This document shows positions 33,556-44,480 of a stretch of DNA of 64,000 nucleotides, in pieces. Below the pieces are notes generated by a model. That model had not been told where the DNA came from and made no database searches. It saw only the letters and a program-made list of their open reading frames with translations. The translations under genes were made by a program, and so were the position numbers. Location: NCBI GenBank assembly GCA_036971615.1, contig JAYKKR010000028.1, positions 310,001 to 374,000 of the forward strand, given 5' to 3'. The first letter of the stretch is position 1. Every line of letters begins with the position of its first letter. Source of the DNA: Amyloporia xantha. Taxonomy: Eukaryota; Basidiomycota; Agaricomycetes; Polyporales; Adustoporiaceae.

Positions 33556-34646
33556 CTAAGCATGCCCCGTGCGCGCATCCTGAAGGAACTCTTTCCACAC
33601 GTTAGGGTCGCACTGCTCCAGATACTGCGTAACGTCCACATAACAGCTCATCATCGCCGTTTTCTTGTTCGTACCCTTCCCGAAGCCAATACGCCGCCCT
33701 CCAACGGTCATGTCCGCCTGCCAGGCTGAGATGGAACGTCGGGGAGCGAGATTCGTGTAAGAAACCTCCGGCTTTCCAAATTTAAATTGTCTGCAGTAAT
33801 AGTCCATGAAGTGTCGTGCACGTTCGAAATCAACCATGCTATCATCGGACAGTGTAACTGGCGTCGGTGAGAACTTCTCATCGTGATCGACCTTCTTCGC
33901 TTTTGATTTCGGTTGGTTATGGTCAAACTAGAATAGGACAGGGCGTGAGTCAGACGTGCCCGCAGTGAGTAGGGAAATTCCCGATAGCATATACACCCTA
34001 TCAGTTCAGACGACTTCGCATGGGGCATTACGATGCATTTGCATCGTCGCAGGAGACGTATGCCTGCAGATGGGCTCAACTGCCTTTCCCTCTGTTGAAA
34101 ATCCGTATGAACAACACCCAGGAGTTGTTGAGTAAGAACATAGGGTGTTGTATCTCACAGGAATTTCCCAAGCCGTGTGAAGAAGACAGGGACATGAACG
34201 CACTGCACCAAGACCATTGAGCTGATACATCGCGCACAGCGCTGCCAGGTGCTCCGACGTCCGTCTGATACGATGGTCCCCGTGTGCAGTCACATCAATA
34301 CCATCGCCTTGTATTCGTACTGTTGCTCTGTGGTGGTGGTGTTCTGCAGTGTTCAGCAGCCGGATTGGCCCTTGACGCACCTCCAGACCGTCTGCCTATT
34401 CGCCGCGATGCCCTGCGCACTTTCATACGTCGGCTGTTGGTTGAAGTGCTGATTGGTGAAGTTGGCAAGCGGTGATTTAGGATTGCTTTCCCACGCTGGC
34501 TTGAGCGGTTTCGTGCGGTACGTCTGGGTGATATAATCATGGTCATGCACAGGCTCAGGCAATGTCACCTCGGCTGCGCCCTTGGAGGCTCCTCTTCGAC
34601 CTTGGCGGCTACCGCTAGACGGCTGCGATGGGCTCCGCATCGGCAT
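33556..34646 (-). CDS. Tandem double-stranded-RNA-binding-domain protein, helicase-less
   Basis: Three exons: 34646-34381, 34327-34204 and 33927-33556; 253 aa with in-phase GT-AG introns. After a basic, Ser-rich N-terminus, the first dsRBD-like domain spans about 60-130: PLANFTNQHF, TVWRATVRIQGDGIDVTAHG, then SEHLAALCAMYQLNGLG. The second spans about 155-245: RARHFMDYYCRQF, WQADMTVGGRRIGFGKGTNKKTA and CDPNVWKEF. This tandem arrangement matches the N-terminus of DExH RNA helicases of the DHX9 class, but translation stops after FLQDARTGHA and no helicase motif follows downstream. It may be a separate dsRNA-binding protein or a truncated helicase gene. The start is the first in-frame ATG. Confidence 0.7.
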
Positions 34647-37295
34647 GCGCAATAGAAGGGATGGTCCAGGACTAGATATAAGGCGGATATACCAGGATGG
34701 CGGGCCGCGGAAATGACGGTACTGGCACTGCAGAAGACGGGCAAGTAGCACCTTCTGATTTTGGGACTATCCCTGAGCGCTGGTAGTGAGGATCAGATAG
34801 GGCGTGGGGGTTGGGAAAAGGGCGAGGAGGAGGAGGAGGCTGTGGCGCTCTGGGGAGGACGCGGACGGGGAGCGAGTGTGGTAGGAGACCAGTTGCATGA
34901 GGAGGCGGCGCCTGGGAGGGAGGACTAGTAACACAAGGCGCATATGTATAGAAAAATAATTAAGTTGTGCCACTTAAGCTTGAAAGCTCCCGTTACTGTA
35001 CGGTTTACCAAAGGCCACGAGCTCGAGTGCAGCTAGTCTGATTCAAATTACCTGGTCCGAACCGTAGGTCGCGCTTTCGGAGTTATGTAAGCAAATAGAT
35101 CTCCGAAACGCGTCTGTTTAGATCTTGTAGAACGCGACGCGCTCCTGGTGCTGCACACCATGTCGTCCTGAATAGAGTATTTGCAAAGAAAACTGCTGCA
35201 TAAATCAATACACTGTTTGTATACCAGGCATATGCAAACTTCGAAACATTTTCCCATTCTGTACCTATGGGTGCTTCGCGCAGGCTTGCCGGTAGATAAG
35301 CCAACCGCAAACCCAATTCACTGTGGTATCTCATGCAATTCAAAGGCTCCATTACATGACGAGCACTTACACAATAATGCCAGCAAAGCACTTTCAAATG
35401 TCTTCTTTGACTCTCTCCGTATGCTGCCCCATGTCCAGCGGGACCAGCGTGGTGGTAAATCTCATGTGATTACTCGGCCATCAGCCGGCATCCCACGGCG
35501 ATCACACGGCAAGGGCGAACAGGCCTGAATTGCCTACCTACGGTTTTTGGGGCGCGTTTTGAAGCAGACCTTTATAGCGACCGTCCCTCCCTCACTCTCA
35601 AAGGGCGCTATTTTAGGTCTGCCTACGGGAGACAAGAGTGCAGCTTCTGTTTGAGGTCATTTGGTTTTGTGTATCCAACTTCAGGAGCCTCGCCCCGCTG
35701 TTCGAAACCTACGAGGCAGGCTTCGACCGTATACGAATCGCTCGTTTCCACGAAATGAGACTGGTGCAGACGCTGAATGATAACTTGACTGAATATTGAA
35801 TGGGCCTTGTATGACATTATTTATCGTTGAAAATGTTCTGCGCGCAAGTTTGGGCCTATCACGGGTTTGAGTCTCAGATTCTGATCCTAGGTCACATGAT
35901 TTGAGCGCCTCATTCCCTTTATAGTAATGTCGGGCTTATTTCGCGCGGCGGCGCTCTGCTTAGCTAATCCATTTTCCGACAATTAAAGAGTCAATACTTA
36001 TCCATTCTCATGCTTCAGGTGTCGGCAGCACACAGAGAAATGTATACAAGTAATAAATAATAGTTCATAATGATATGAAATCTCTATAATAGGTAGAAGT
36101 GCCCGCGTATATATACCAAATTTATTAGGCCTGCATCAATCACAACCCATCGTATTTGGGGCCTATTGTAACTGAAAAGCACTCAAATAGGGATATGATT
36201 ATTCGACAATAAATTCATTCACTGCAGGTCACAGTGCAATATATTTCTTTCTACTCCAGGCTGAAGGATTTCCACTGCAATAAAATTAAATTTGTATCAT
36301 TGTACTTTCTACACTATCCATTCACATTAAAACATAGATGCATTACAGTCTGACATCCAGGAAGAGACAACTATTGTCGTAATAGTACTACTGACTCCCG
36401 ACTCCGCCGAGCGCATCATTGGGCGTCTATAACGTGCCTTGCCATAAACGGCAGGCGTCGGTAGCTTTGTCATCGATTGGCGCTCACGACTCAAACCTGA
36501 ATCTGAAGAATCACGTGACCAGATTCTGAACCTCGATTACATTAAACAACGATAAATACACTCATAGCCTTGCGTATTGTGCGCGAATTCCGCCTACTAC
36601 TACACAGATGCTGCAGCGGGCTCGCGTCTATACAGGCCGACGAGTAGCACTCAGGCACGGTAGGTGATATTGCTCGGCATGCCATGGACAGTACATACAC
36701 ATTACAGGTTAATAGCAATCTGTGTGGGAAAGAGTGGAAGAAGTCACATCCTACTGGCACGACGGCGGAGTTTGCGCAATTTGGGGATTCACTCGGTGAG
36801 GAAGACCGAGCGCCGTTCAAGCAAAGGCAGCAGGAGCTGGTGAGCAACACATGGATTGAGCTTATAGAGTTGGCATTGACTGAGGGACAATGCTAGCGTG
36901 CTGTCAGGGCAGCTTAGATTCGGCACATATCGTGTGTCTGGATCTCGCAGAATGGCCGTCGCATGATGACCGTAGGGAGCAGGCGGATATGGATAACGTC
37001 GGCGTGGCTGGCGAGGCATGGGGCGGAATGCGATATGCATGGTGGAGGGACGCGGTCATGCACAGTCATTTAGATACATGGACAGATAGTTTTCGCATTG
37101 TATTGAGTCTATTCGATATGTTCGAATTGTGTCTAAATGGCGTGGAATGTGAGGTCAGATATAAACGATGTCCGTCGATTGGAGTCACGGTTGAATCGTC
37201 CCAGTGACCGAAACCGTGCTACTGGCTGGCTGCTGTCGATGTGACATTCTCGGACACTCTGGGTCAACCATATTCAAGTCACTTCTGACTGGGCT
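34647..37295. other. Intergenic, 2.6 kb, partly AT-rich
   Basis: No convincing gene. 35990-36370 is clearly AT-rich. A perfect 7-bp inverted repeat (GAATCTG/CAGATTC, 36499-36505 and 36520-36526) flanks a CACGTGA E-box. A short plus-strand frame at 36684-36896 (70 codons) has no supporting evidence. Confidence 0.5.
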
Positions 37296-38599
37296 TCAGC
37301 GCGAAAGCCCCAGCTGGCCACCACTCTCGCGGATATACTCCTCGATTGACTCCCACTTCCACTTTTGCTGGCCAGGGTTCACCAGCTCGTTGTCATTCTC
37401 GGAGAAGTCCATCTTGCCCTCTCCCATGACGATTCTAGAAAAGGATAAACGGAAAACGGGTGATACATCCCAGCGAGTCAGAAATACGCTGAGCAGAAGC
37501 GAAGTGAGCCTTACCGGATATGCGCGAGTGAGAATGGTGGAGGATTCTTGAGCTGCTTCTCTCGCGTGATGGCCTTGAAGGACTCCAAGTCTTCCGACTT
37601 GAGCACGATCTCGTTTCGCGGCTCTACGCCCAGCTCAGCTCGCACACGCCGGACGATGTCCCACACTTCTTTGAAGCTGATGCTGTTGCCGGTGATACGG
37701 ACGTGGTCGGGAACTCGAGGAGCAGAGTCCGGGGAAAGAGCAAGCAAGGAGAGCTCCGCTACGGCCCGTCCGATATCGGCTTTCGATGTCACTGCGAGCC
37801 TTTGATCGGGGGAGCCGACGGACGTATAGGTCAAATTAGTGGTGTCGAAGCCGACTGGTAAGGAAGATCAATGTTTTAGTGAAATTGATGCGGCAACTTA
37901 GAAGTAACGTACACCAAGGCTATCAATGTCATTCAGCGTGCGTCAGAACTTCAAGCATGAAATGAGAATTCAAACGTACCGTCAAGAGGGCTTCGACAAA
38001 GAGACCGATGCTTACGGCAATTATCTTGACTTTGCCTCCAGCGAGTTCCCGCGCTTTGCGGAGATGCTGCGCCTTCGCTTGCCACACGAGATCGTTCCAT
38101 CCAGGAAAGTCGTGAAATCGCACATCACTGTTGTCCTTTGTATGAGAAACGAAGACAAACGAGGATAGTGATAAAAATCCCTGCACTTACGCCCCAAACT
38201 CGGATGGGAAGTAGACCTTCACACCACTCTTCAGGGCTCCTTCAAAGAGAGCATCGTGGTATTCCACCGGGATATCACCAACGACGTTCACGACGACGTC
38301 CACGCCTTCAAATGCCTTTGCAAACGACGAAACGAGATCTGTCGCGTCGAGCTGACGAAGCTCGGCACCTTGTTCGGCGAGCAGACGCGCGCCAGCGGAT
38401 GAAGAGTCGCGCACGACAGCGATAGTGCGGAAAAAAGGGTGGTAGTGAGTGAGAAAGACGTTGGTTACGTCCTTTCCTAAAGTGACGAAGCAAGAATTTA
38501 GAGGGTCAATAAATGCTATGCGAGGATAGAAGAACGCTAACCAAGATCACCAGTCGCACCAACGAGGGCGACGACGTATTGAGTGATTTGAGTAGACAT
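37296..38599 (-). CDS. NmrA/isoflavone-reductase-like NAD(P)-binding protein 2
   Basis: Six exons: 38599-38542, 38476-38191, 38127-37980, a 7-nt microexon 37919-37913, 37854-37515 and 37434-37296; 325 aa. The start MSTQITQYVVALVGATGDLG holds the GxTGxxG loop. FEGVDVVVNVVG, YFPSEFGA, DFPGWNDLVWQAK and SKADIGRAVAELSLLAL follow the order of its paralogue at 28543-29836. The 7-nt microexon (CCTTGGT) is at the same place and phase. A TATATATAA element lies on the minus strand about 45-50 bp upstream (near 38646-38655). It is the closest relative of the truncated relic at 32981-33229. The substrate is not evident. Confidence 0.85.
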
Positions 38600-39271
38600 G
38601 ACGAGGTGCATGCGTTGGGCTGGATAGGTCGTTCCATGGCAGTAGTTTATATATATCTGACACCCTGCCGTAGTGAGGTGATAACGATTACCGCTCATTA
38701 TCAAGCACAGGGTTCAGTTTTGACGAATGGATCAATGATTAAAACTTGGATTGCCGCTTGTGCAGATCCAGGAATGCGGACATAACGACTCAAAATTCTG
38801 ATGGTGGACTTCAGGGCTTCTAGACGTCTGTAGAGCTGCGCCACTCGCCACTAGGTAAAGTCAGCATGAAACCTGAGAAAAATTTAGAGGATAGGAGGAT
38901 AGACTTACGCATGATTTTTAGTCACTCTGGCACTCCTGTGTCCAACCACCAGTAAGGTATTCCTTCCCAGAGAACCTGCAAGTGCCAAGGGAGACTTCAA
39001 CCTAGAACATTGATCAGCTGCCCACAATGCACATCATATGTCACAAGCGCTGCATTACACAGCAATGATCAACGTTTAGAACCCTCTCAGTCTTGCTTAC
39101 AGATCGCCGCAGCGCACTGCTTGCTTACACAGCAAGCAAGGGAGAAACACGGACGCACTGCAACGCAAGGCGAGACACTGAATCTAGGGCTAGTGACATC
39201 CTGGAAACTGTACAACACATGTATCAATCCAATTCAGCCTAGCAAATACAATTGCAAGTTCCGTGCCGTGC
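38600..39271. other. Intergenic, no gene recognised
   Basis: Promoter of the NmrA-like gene on the left and the 3' flank of the Ubp6 gene on the right. Confidence 0.5.
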
Positions 39272-41747
39272 TCATGAGAGCGGCTTCGTCTTGTACAACA
39301 ACACATACGCCGAGGAGTCCTCCCCACCCCCATCGAGCGTCGACAGCTTCTCCTTCGGGAAGATCGACACCTTGTCATCGTCGAACTTGTACCAGTCCTC
39401 GTCATCTTGCACATCCGCCGCGGTCGAGGACGAGGCACCACCCGTTGACGGCGACGCAGGCTGGATCGCACTCTTCTTGACGAAGCCCATGTAGTGGCCT
39501 GCATCTGCCGCGGCACCTTTGTGCGTCACAATCGCTAACACGACCATTGAGACTTGAGATGCAGAAATGATACCACAGGTTGTACCCACCTATCAGTTCG
39601 TACTGCCCAGTGACGCTGCACCCCACATCCGCCGTGAGGTCGGGGTGCACGAGCGTCTCCAGCTCCTTCCGCTCCCGTGCTCTGTAAACGGACTCGTCAT
39701 CCAGATCTGTCTCCATCTCTACGTCTGGCGCGGCGGTCGCCTCGACCGTGCTCTCTCTGGCTGGATCAGCTAAGACATCCATCGCGTCAGTACACACGCG
39801 TTCACTTGTGGCGGAAGTCAACATACCGGCTGCCCTGGTGGCGTCCTCGCGGCGTTTCGCGGTACGTTTACGAACTGTCCGGCGCTCTGCCCTGTCCGCC
39901 TCAATCGTCTTCAGCTTCGTTGACAAAGGTGCCATCTTCTCCTTCAACTCGTCTGTTACGAGCTCAAGGGCGTCGAAGTCGGTGGGGAACTTCACTCTGC
40001 GCTGCAGAAATGACGGCCATTGATATAGTGTCAAAAATGATGACTGTGACTGCCTACCATGATCTTCGCTTTCCGCCCGATATCCCTCCTCCATGCGAAA
40101 CGCACCATGTGCACAGTCAGATACGACGGCAGACGAGACAACCGCGCGGTGGAGGTGTACATCGCGTCCCTGCCCAGTGAGGGAGATGATTTCTCAATTT
40201 TCTGGTCCAGAGCCTACAATAGGGCAGGTTCAGACAGGTAAGACAACACAAGGGACATTACATACATCCTTAATTCCCTGAAGCATGAAATTCGTCGAGA
40301 TCGAGATATTGCACTCGATCTTCAGCACTTTCTCAAAGGAGACGGTCGGAGGCTCTTCTGGTGCTTCATCGCATTTCAACCTTCGAGGAATGTGAGTAGT
40401 GCGGGGAAGCGGATTGCTGACAATACTCACTCGCGTCGCATCTCACCCGTCATGTATTGGTCAACAAACTTCCTCGACGGGGAGGAATCAGACGAAGGGC
40501 CTGGAATTCCAGGGACGTCCTTCAATGCGTTCGTCATTTGTATCCAACACTCTTCCGCATCTACACGCAGTCAGCCAATTTTCAGCCGACTGCTCAAAGC
40601 AGCATGGTGCTACGAACCTTGCTGGGCATACGAGGTAAACAGCCCGCCCGTTCCCTTCGCGTTGCGGCTCTGCTCTGCGAATTGTGGGAAGGCAGCGCGA
40701 AGTGAGTTCAAGAATCCACTAGGGACAACAGGCTCGGTGGTCTGGGACATGCGCCCGTATAGATCGTTCAGTGCGGATGGCAACCCCGATGGTGCACCTC
40801 TGCAGGAATGTCAAGTACGAAGTGAGTCTATGACGGACAAAGGACCACAGATGGCCGCCTACTGTTGCAATGCGGTCTGAAGTTCTGGAATAGCGCGCAT
40901 GGCTTGTAGCGTAGCATTCATATAGCATGTGTTTCCGAGATTCCTCAGGCCGACCGGCAACGCGAGCTGTGCACCACCACACGGTCAGTCAATTGAAAAG
41001 GTGCGCGAATATGCCAAGCAGGACGTCAATATGCATGACTATTCATGCAAAGCCGGATACAAGGAGGCAGCGAAGATATTTGGAACTTACTGCCTGTGCG
41101 AGGGATGTGTCATCCATGTCTGTGACCCACTACATCAGTACCCCATGCAGCGTCAATGTACGCAGAATTCCGACTAACCTTCCATGAAGACTATAGGTTT
41201 TTCTGGAGGTTTTGGCAGTTCGCCCGCTGCTCCTATGACCATAAACGTCTGGCCCTGTAGTGTTAAAGAATAGAATGAGTTCAACATGTCGACACTTCAA
41301 CAGGACCCCTGCAGTGCCGCAATATTCTAGGTCAAATGATGTGCACGGCGAGCGCGTTCAGAGCTCATCCTGTGCATAAACCGCGCTAAAAATAAAATAA
41401 TGCACTTCTAGTGCTTCAGAAATACTAGTGGGTGGTGGCATTGGCGGGATAAAATCATTGTAGTGCACGCAAGAGTCTCTGCTTTTAGCACTCCATACTG
41501 ACCTCTTTGGGACCAACTTTCTTCCAGTCAGTGTCGTCCTAAACACAATGAGACCGTGATTTCTGCAGTTGCGAGCAATATTGCACACCTTCAAGACACC
41601 GCCTTTGATCATGACCTTCATTCGGTCGGGTGGCACACCAGTAACTTGGTAGACGGCATCCTTGAAGACCGTCGCGGGATGATCGGGGTCGAGCTGGACA
41701 TCGTGTACCTTGCCAGCATGCTTGACTTTGACTGCGAGAGGAGCCAT
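39272..41747 (-). CDS. UBP6: Proteasome-associated deubiquitinase Ubp6/USP14
   Basis: A multi-exon minus-strand gene from ATG 41747 to stop 39272. Residues 1-77 form a ubiquitin-like domain (LAVKVKHAGKVHDVQLD ... MIKGGVLKDDTDWKKVGPKE ... QTFMVIGAAGELP) that docks on the proteasome Rpn1 site. The catalytic Cys lies in GLRNLGNTCYMNATLQAMRA, near residue 114. GLFTSYAQQDAEECW and KFVDQYMTGEMRRELKCDE (zinc/finger region), VHMVRFAWR and RRVKFPTDFDALELV follow. The catalytic His is in DAGHYMGFVKK. The end is DDEDWYKFDDDKVSIFPKEK and YVLLYKTKPLS. Ubp6 trims ubiquitin chains from proteasome-bound substrates. An acidic/Ala-rich linker of about 100 residues sits between the finger and the His motif. Internal exon borders are partly approximate. 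Confidence 0.9.
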
Positions 41748-42094
41748 CAAGACGCGATCCAGACGAGATGGAGTAGGTAAAAGTCAAGCCTGGAGAGAAA
41801 CTTGAAGGCGTCTCTGAATTTCTCCAATGCAGTACGCGCGTTCAGTCACGCGTCGGTATTCACGTGATTTGAGGTCCACGAGGAGACTGCGGAGACCAAA
41901 TGCGTGGACGGAGACCAGGAGTCCGGGCTAGGCACAATGACGTCGCGCCTGGGTTTGACTGCGGCGCTGTGCACGGGACACGTACTCTCGTCGGGCCACG
42001 GTCACAAAGTGGACTTGCATTTATACCACGACTTTCAACCGCCTTACGACCACTCCCTTTCATATCTCCATCTCCCAGCAATATTTGAGTCAAG
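41748..42094. other. Divergent promoter between the Ubp6 and BAP31-like genes
   Basis: About 350 bp shared by two divergent genes. It contains a CACGTGA E-box near 41861. No coding sequence. Confidence 0.5.
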
Positions 42095-43019
42095 ATGACC
42101 ATCTAGTATGTCCTGCACGTTGTTCACCCATGAGATGAGGTTGGCCTGACCAGAATGCACACTCGTAGCTATACATTGACCTTCATGCTCCTCATCGCCG
42201 AGGTCGTGACCTTCGGGATCATCGTCCTGCCCCTCCCACACGGCGTCCGGAAGCGTTTCTTCCGCTTCCTTTCAGAGAGCCCGCTTGTGGCGAAGGTTGC
42301 CTACGGGATTAAGATAGCATTCATGTGCGCGTCTCCCCTTCCCCCGCACGCTGGCGCCACACCTTGACTTTGATTTGTCCCCACAGATTCGTGGGCATAT
42401 TATTCATGGATGCTCTTCAGCGCATGTGGCGCGTGACCGCCGAGGTGGACGCCGCAAAAAGCAACGGGCAAGGCATGCAAGACGTCCGGTCAGAGACTAA
42501 TTTCGCTGCTCGTAAATTCTAGTGAGCATAGATCATGTGGACGCGCCAGTAATACCCCTGGATATTGACAAAATATTCTCATCAGCGCACAACGTAACAC
42601 GTACCTGACCGGATCCTGCATGTTCCTTTCTATCGTCCTCACCCGCACCTTCTACATCCTCCTCGACCTCATCCACACGCAGGAGGAATACGCCAAGCTG
42701 AAGCAAGAGGTACGTTTCCCGTCTTGAACCCAGGCTGGTACTGAGCGATTCACGTAGGTTGCCAAGTCGTCGCGCGGCCAGATTACCTCCCAGGACCAGG
42801 CAAAGCAGATCGACGATCTCAAGAAGAAACTTGCCGCAACCGAGGAGAAAGTGCGCGACTACGGTATGTATTTTGCACGAGAGGAATTCGGACATGTCTC
42901 ATCGCTCTTTCGTAGATATCGTGAAGAAGCAGGCCGAACAAAACGCGAAAGAGTACGACAGACTCGCGACCGAGTTCAACGCGCAGAACGGCAATGCGTC
43001 GAACAAGAAGTCCGACTGA
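42095..43019 (+). CDS. BAP31/Yet-like endoplasmic reticulum membrane protein
   Basis: Six exons: 42095-42105, 42169-42324, 42387-42521, 42586-42709, 42758-42863 and 42916-43019; 211 aa. The start MTIYYTLTFMLLIAEVVTF is the first membrane segment. It is followed by the family signature GVRKRFFRFLSESPLVAKVAYGIKI, a second segment (FVGILFMDALQRM) and a third (GSCMFLSIVLTRTFYILLDL). The C-terminal half is a cytosolic coiled coil (KQIDDLKKKLAATEEKV, then KEYDRLATEFNAQ). BAP31 and yeast Yet1/Yet3 help ER export and quality control of membrane proteins. Length fits the family. The first exon is only 11 nt, and all phases close. Confidence 0.92.
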
Positions 43020-44480
43020 GCTCCATCGTTGCCCACTCGCAGTGTGAATCGGGCTGAATTTAAAGTGATATCGCTCATGGTGGAGAGTCCTTGCCATTTC
43101 TTGTGTACTTTATCACGTCCTGTGCGAATTAATATGCTCATTCTCAATCGAACATACTCAGCTGAGGCGAGATCGTTGTCTAAATGCTGTGTTGTCAATG
43201 AGGGTCAATCTATCACCTTAGCCTTAGGTGAGCCTGGTGAGGTGCGGAGATGATGCGGCCACGTGATCGCGCCTACTCGTAGTCGCGTCACAGATGGTCG
43301 AAGTGTCGACCTACTTGCCAGTGGCACAACCGCCATCTAAACGCTATATGCATAGCAGTACTGAGAACAGACGAGATCACGCCTACTTGGAGAATCACTA
43401 CCTATGTGCGCCATTCATAACACAGGGTAAGGATGACAATGTCAGACTGGACAAACGTGTGTATTCTATTTCAGCCATGCCATCCTACATGGTATAGTTC
43501 TCTTTGTCTGCAATACACTGGGCTGACTATCTAGAATGGAAGCCAACAGTTGCGACATCGCGAACGAATGGGGCAAGCAAATTCGAATTCGAAGTCATAC
43601 GTCTACAGAATCAGATTCGATCGTATTAGCGTAAACCTGTGCCAGGAATGCTATACATATCGAGCTGTGGCACGTCTCCTTCAGATGAGTCCCGGATTAC
43701 TTTTCCAACAGAAAAGTAATCTCGAGACGCATCAATGGGAGCCGGCCCTCTCGATATACTTACGCGGACCTCCTGTGACATGATAATGTGAGCAGACCAG
43801 GTTAGTGATGGCGCGCGTTAATTTTGACGAAACTGCCGACGAAACTACCCCAAAAGCCCATATGGATGCATCTGCATGTCGCGCTTGATTGTGAGGGAAG
43901 ACTCTGGCATCGTAAGCAGGTCAGTGTACACTACTTGCACCAGCAGCTTAGCTCAGAGATTTGTGGCGAGGTGAGCGACCCAATAAACAGATGGTCTTCA
44001 CCGTGATTCTGCTCTACTTACCGCCCTCAATCGCACAGAAAGAATCAGCAGTCGTCGCAAAGTGAGCACACCGGGTCAGGTGCTGGTAGAGCAGTAGGCA
44101 GACGGTGGGAGGACTGGTGGTATGTCAACGGCATTCTTTCCGGCTTATATATATCCTATTGTCACCTCGCAGGCGATACATTATTCATAAGCACCGGCAC
44201 AGGCTGGACCAGCGTGACTCAGTTGACAGGACAAAGCGCGGGATCAGAACGCGCCACGATCAATGTCGCCTCAATGTGCGTCATAACGACAGGCGCAAGT
44301 CAAGATGCAGATGTCGAGCCCGGGTTTCCAAGGCGTTGAGGATTCAAAAATCTATTATTAGGGTATAACAATAAGAGCAAAGCAAGAAAACATAAATACG
44401 GCGGACTACAAGTACAATGGGCGATGCGTCGGGATGGGTTCCGGAAAAACAATACATTATACTTTCACAAGGCGCTACAT
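43020..44480. other. Intergenic, no gene recognised, with one strong hairpin
   Basis: About 1.5 kb between the BAP31-like gene and the 3' end of BAG gene 2. A perfect 10-bp inverted repeat with a 7-nt loop lies at 43695-43721. No protein was recognised. Confidence 0.5.
43695..43721. repeat. Perfect inverted repeat (10-bp stem, 7-nt loop)
   Basis: GATTACTTTT at 43695-43704 and AAAAGTAATC at 43712-43721 pair completely around CCAACAG. It could form a stable hairpin in either strand; role unknown. Confidence 0.7.

Noticed and set aside
36684..37207. Short plus-strand frames (70-105 codons)
   Set aside because: No motif, no promoter and no homologous copy in the window.
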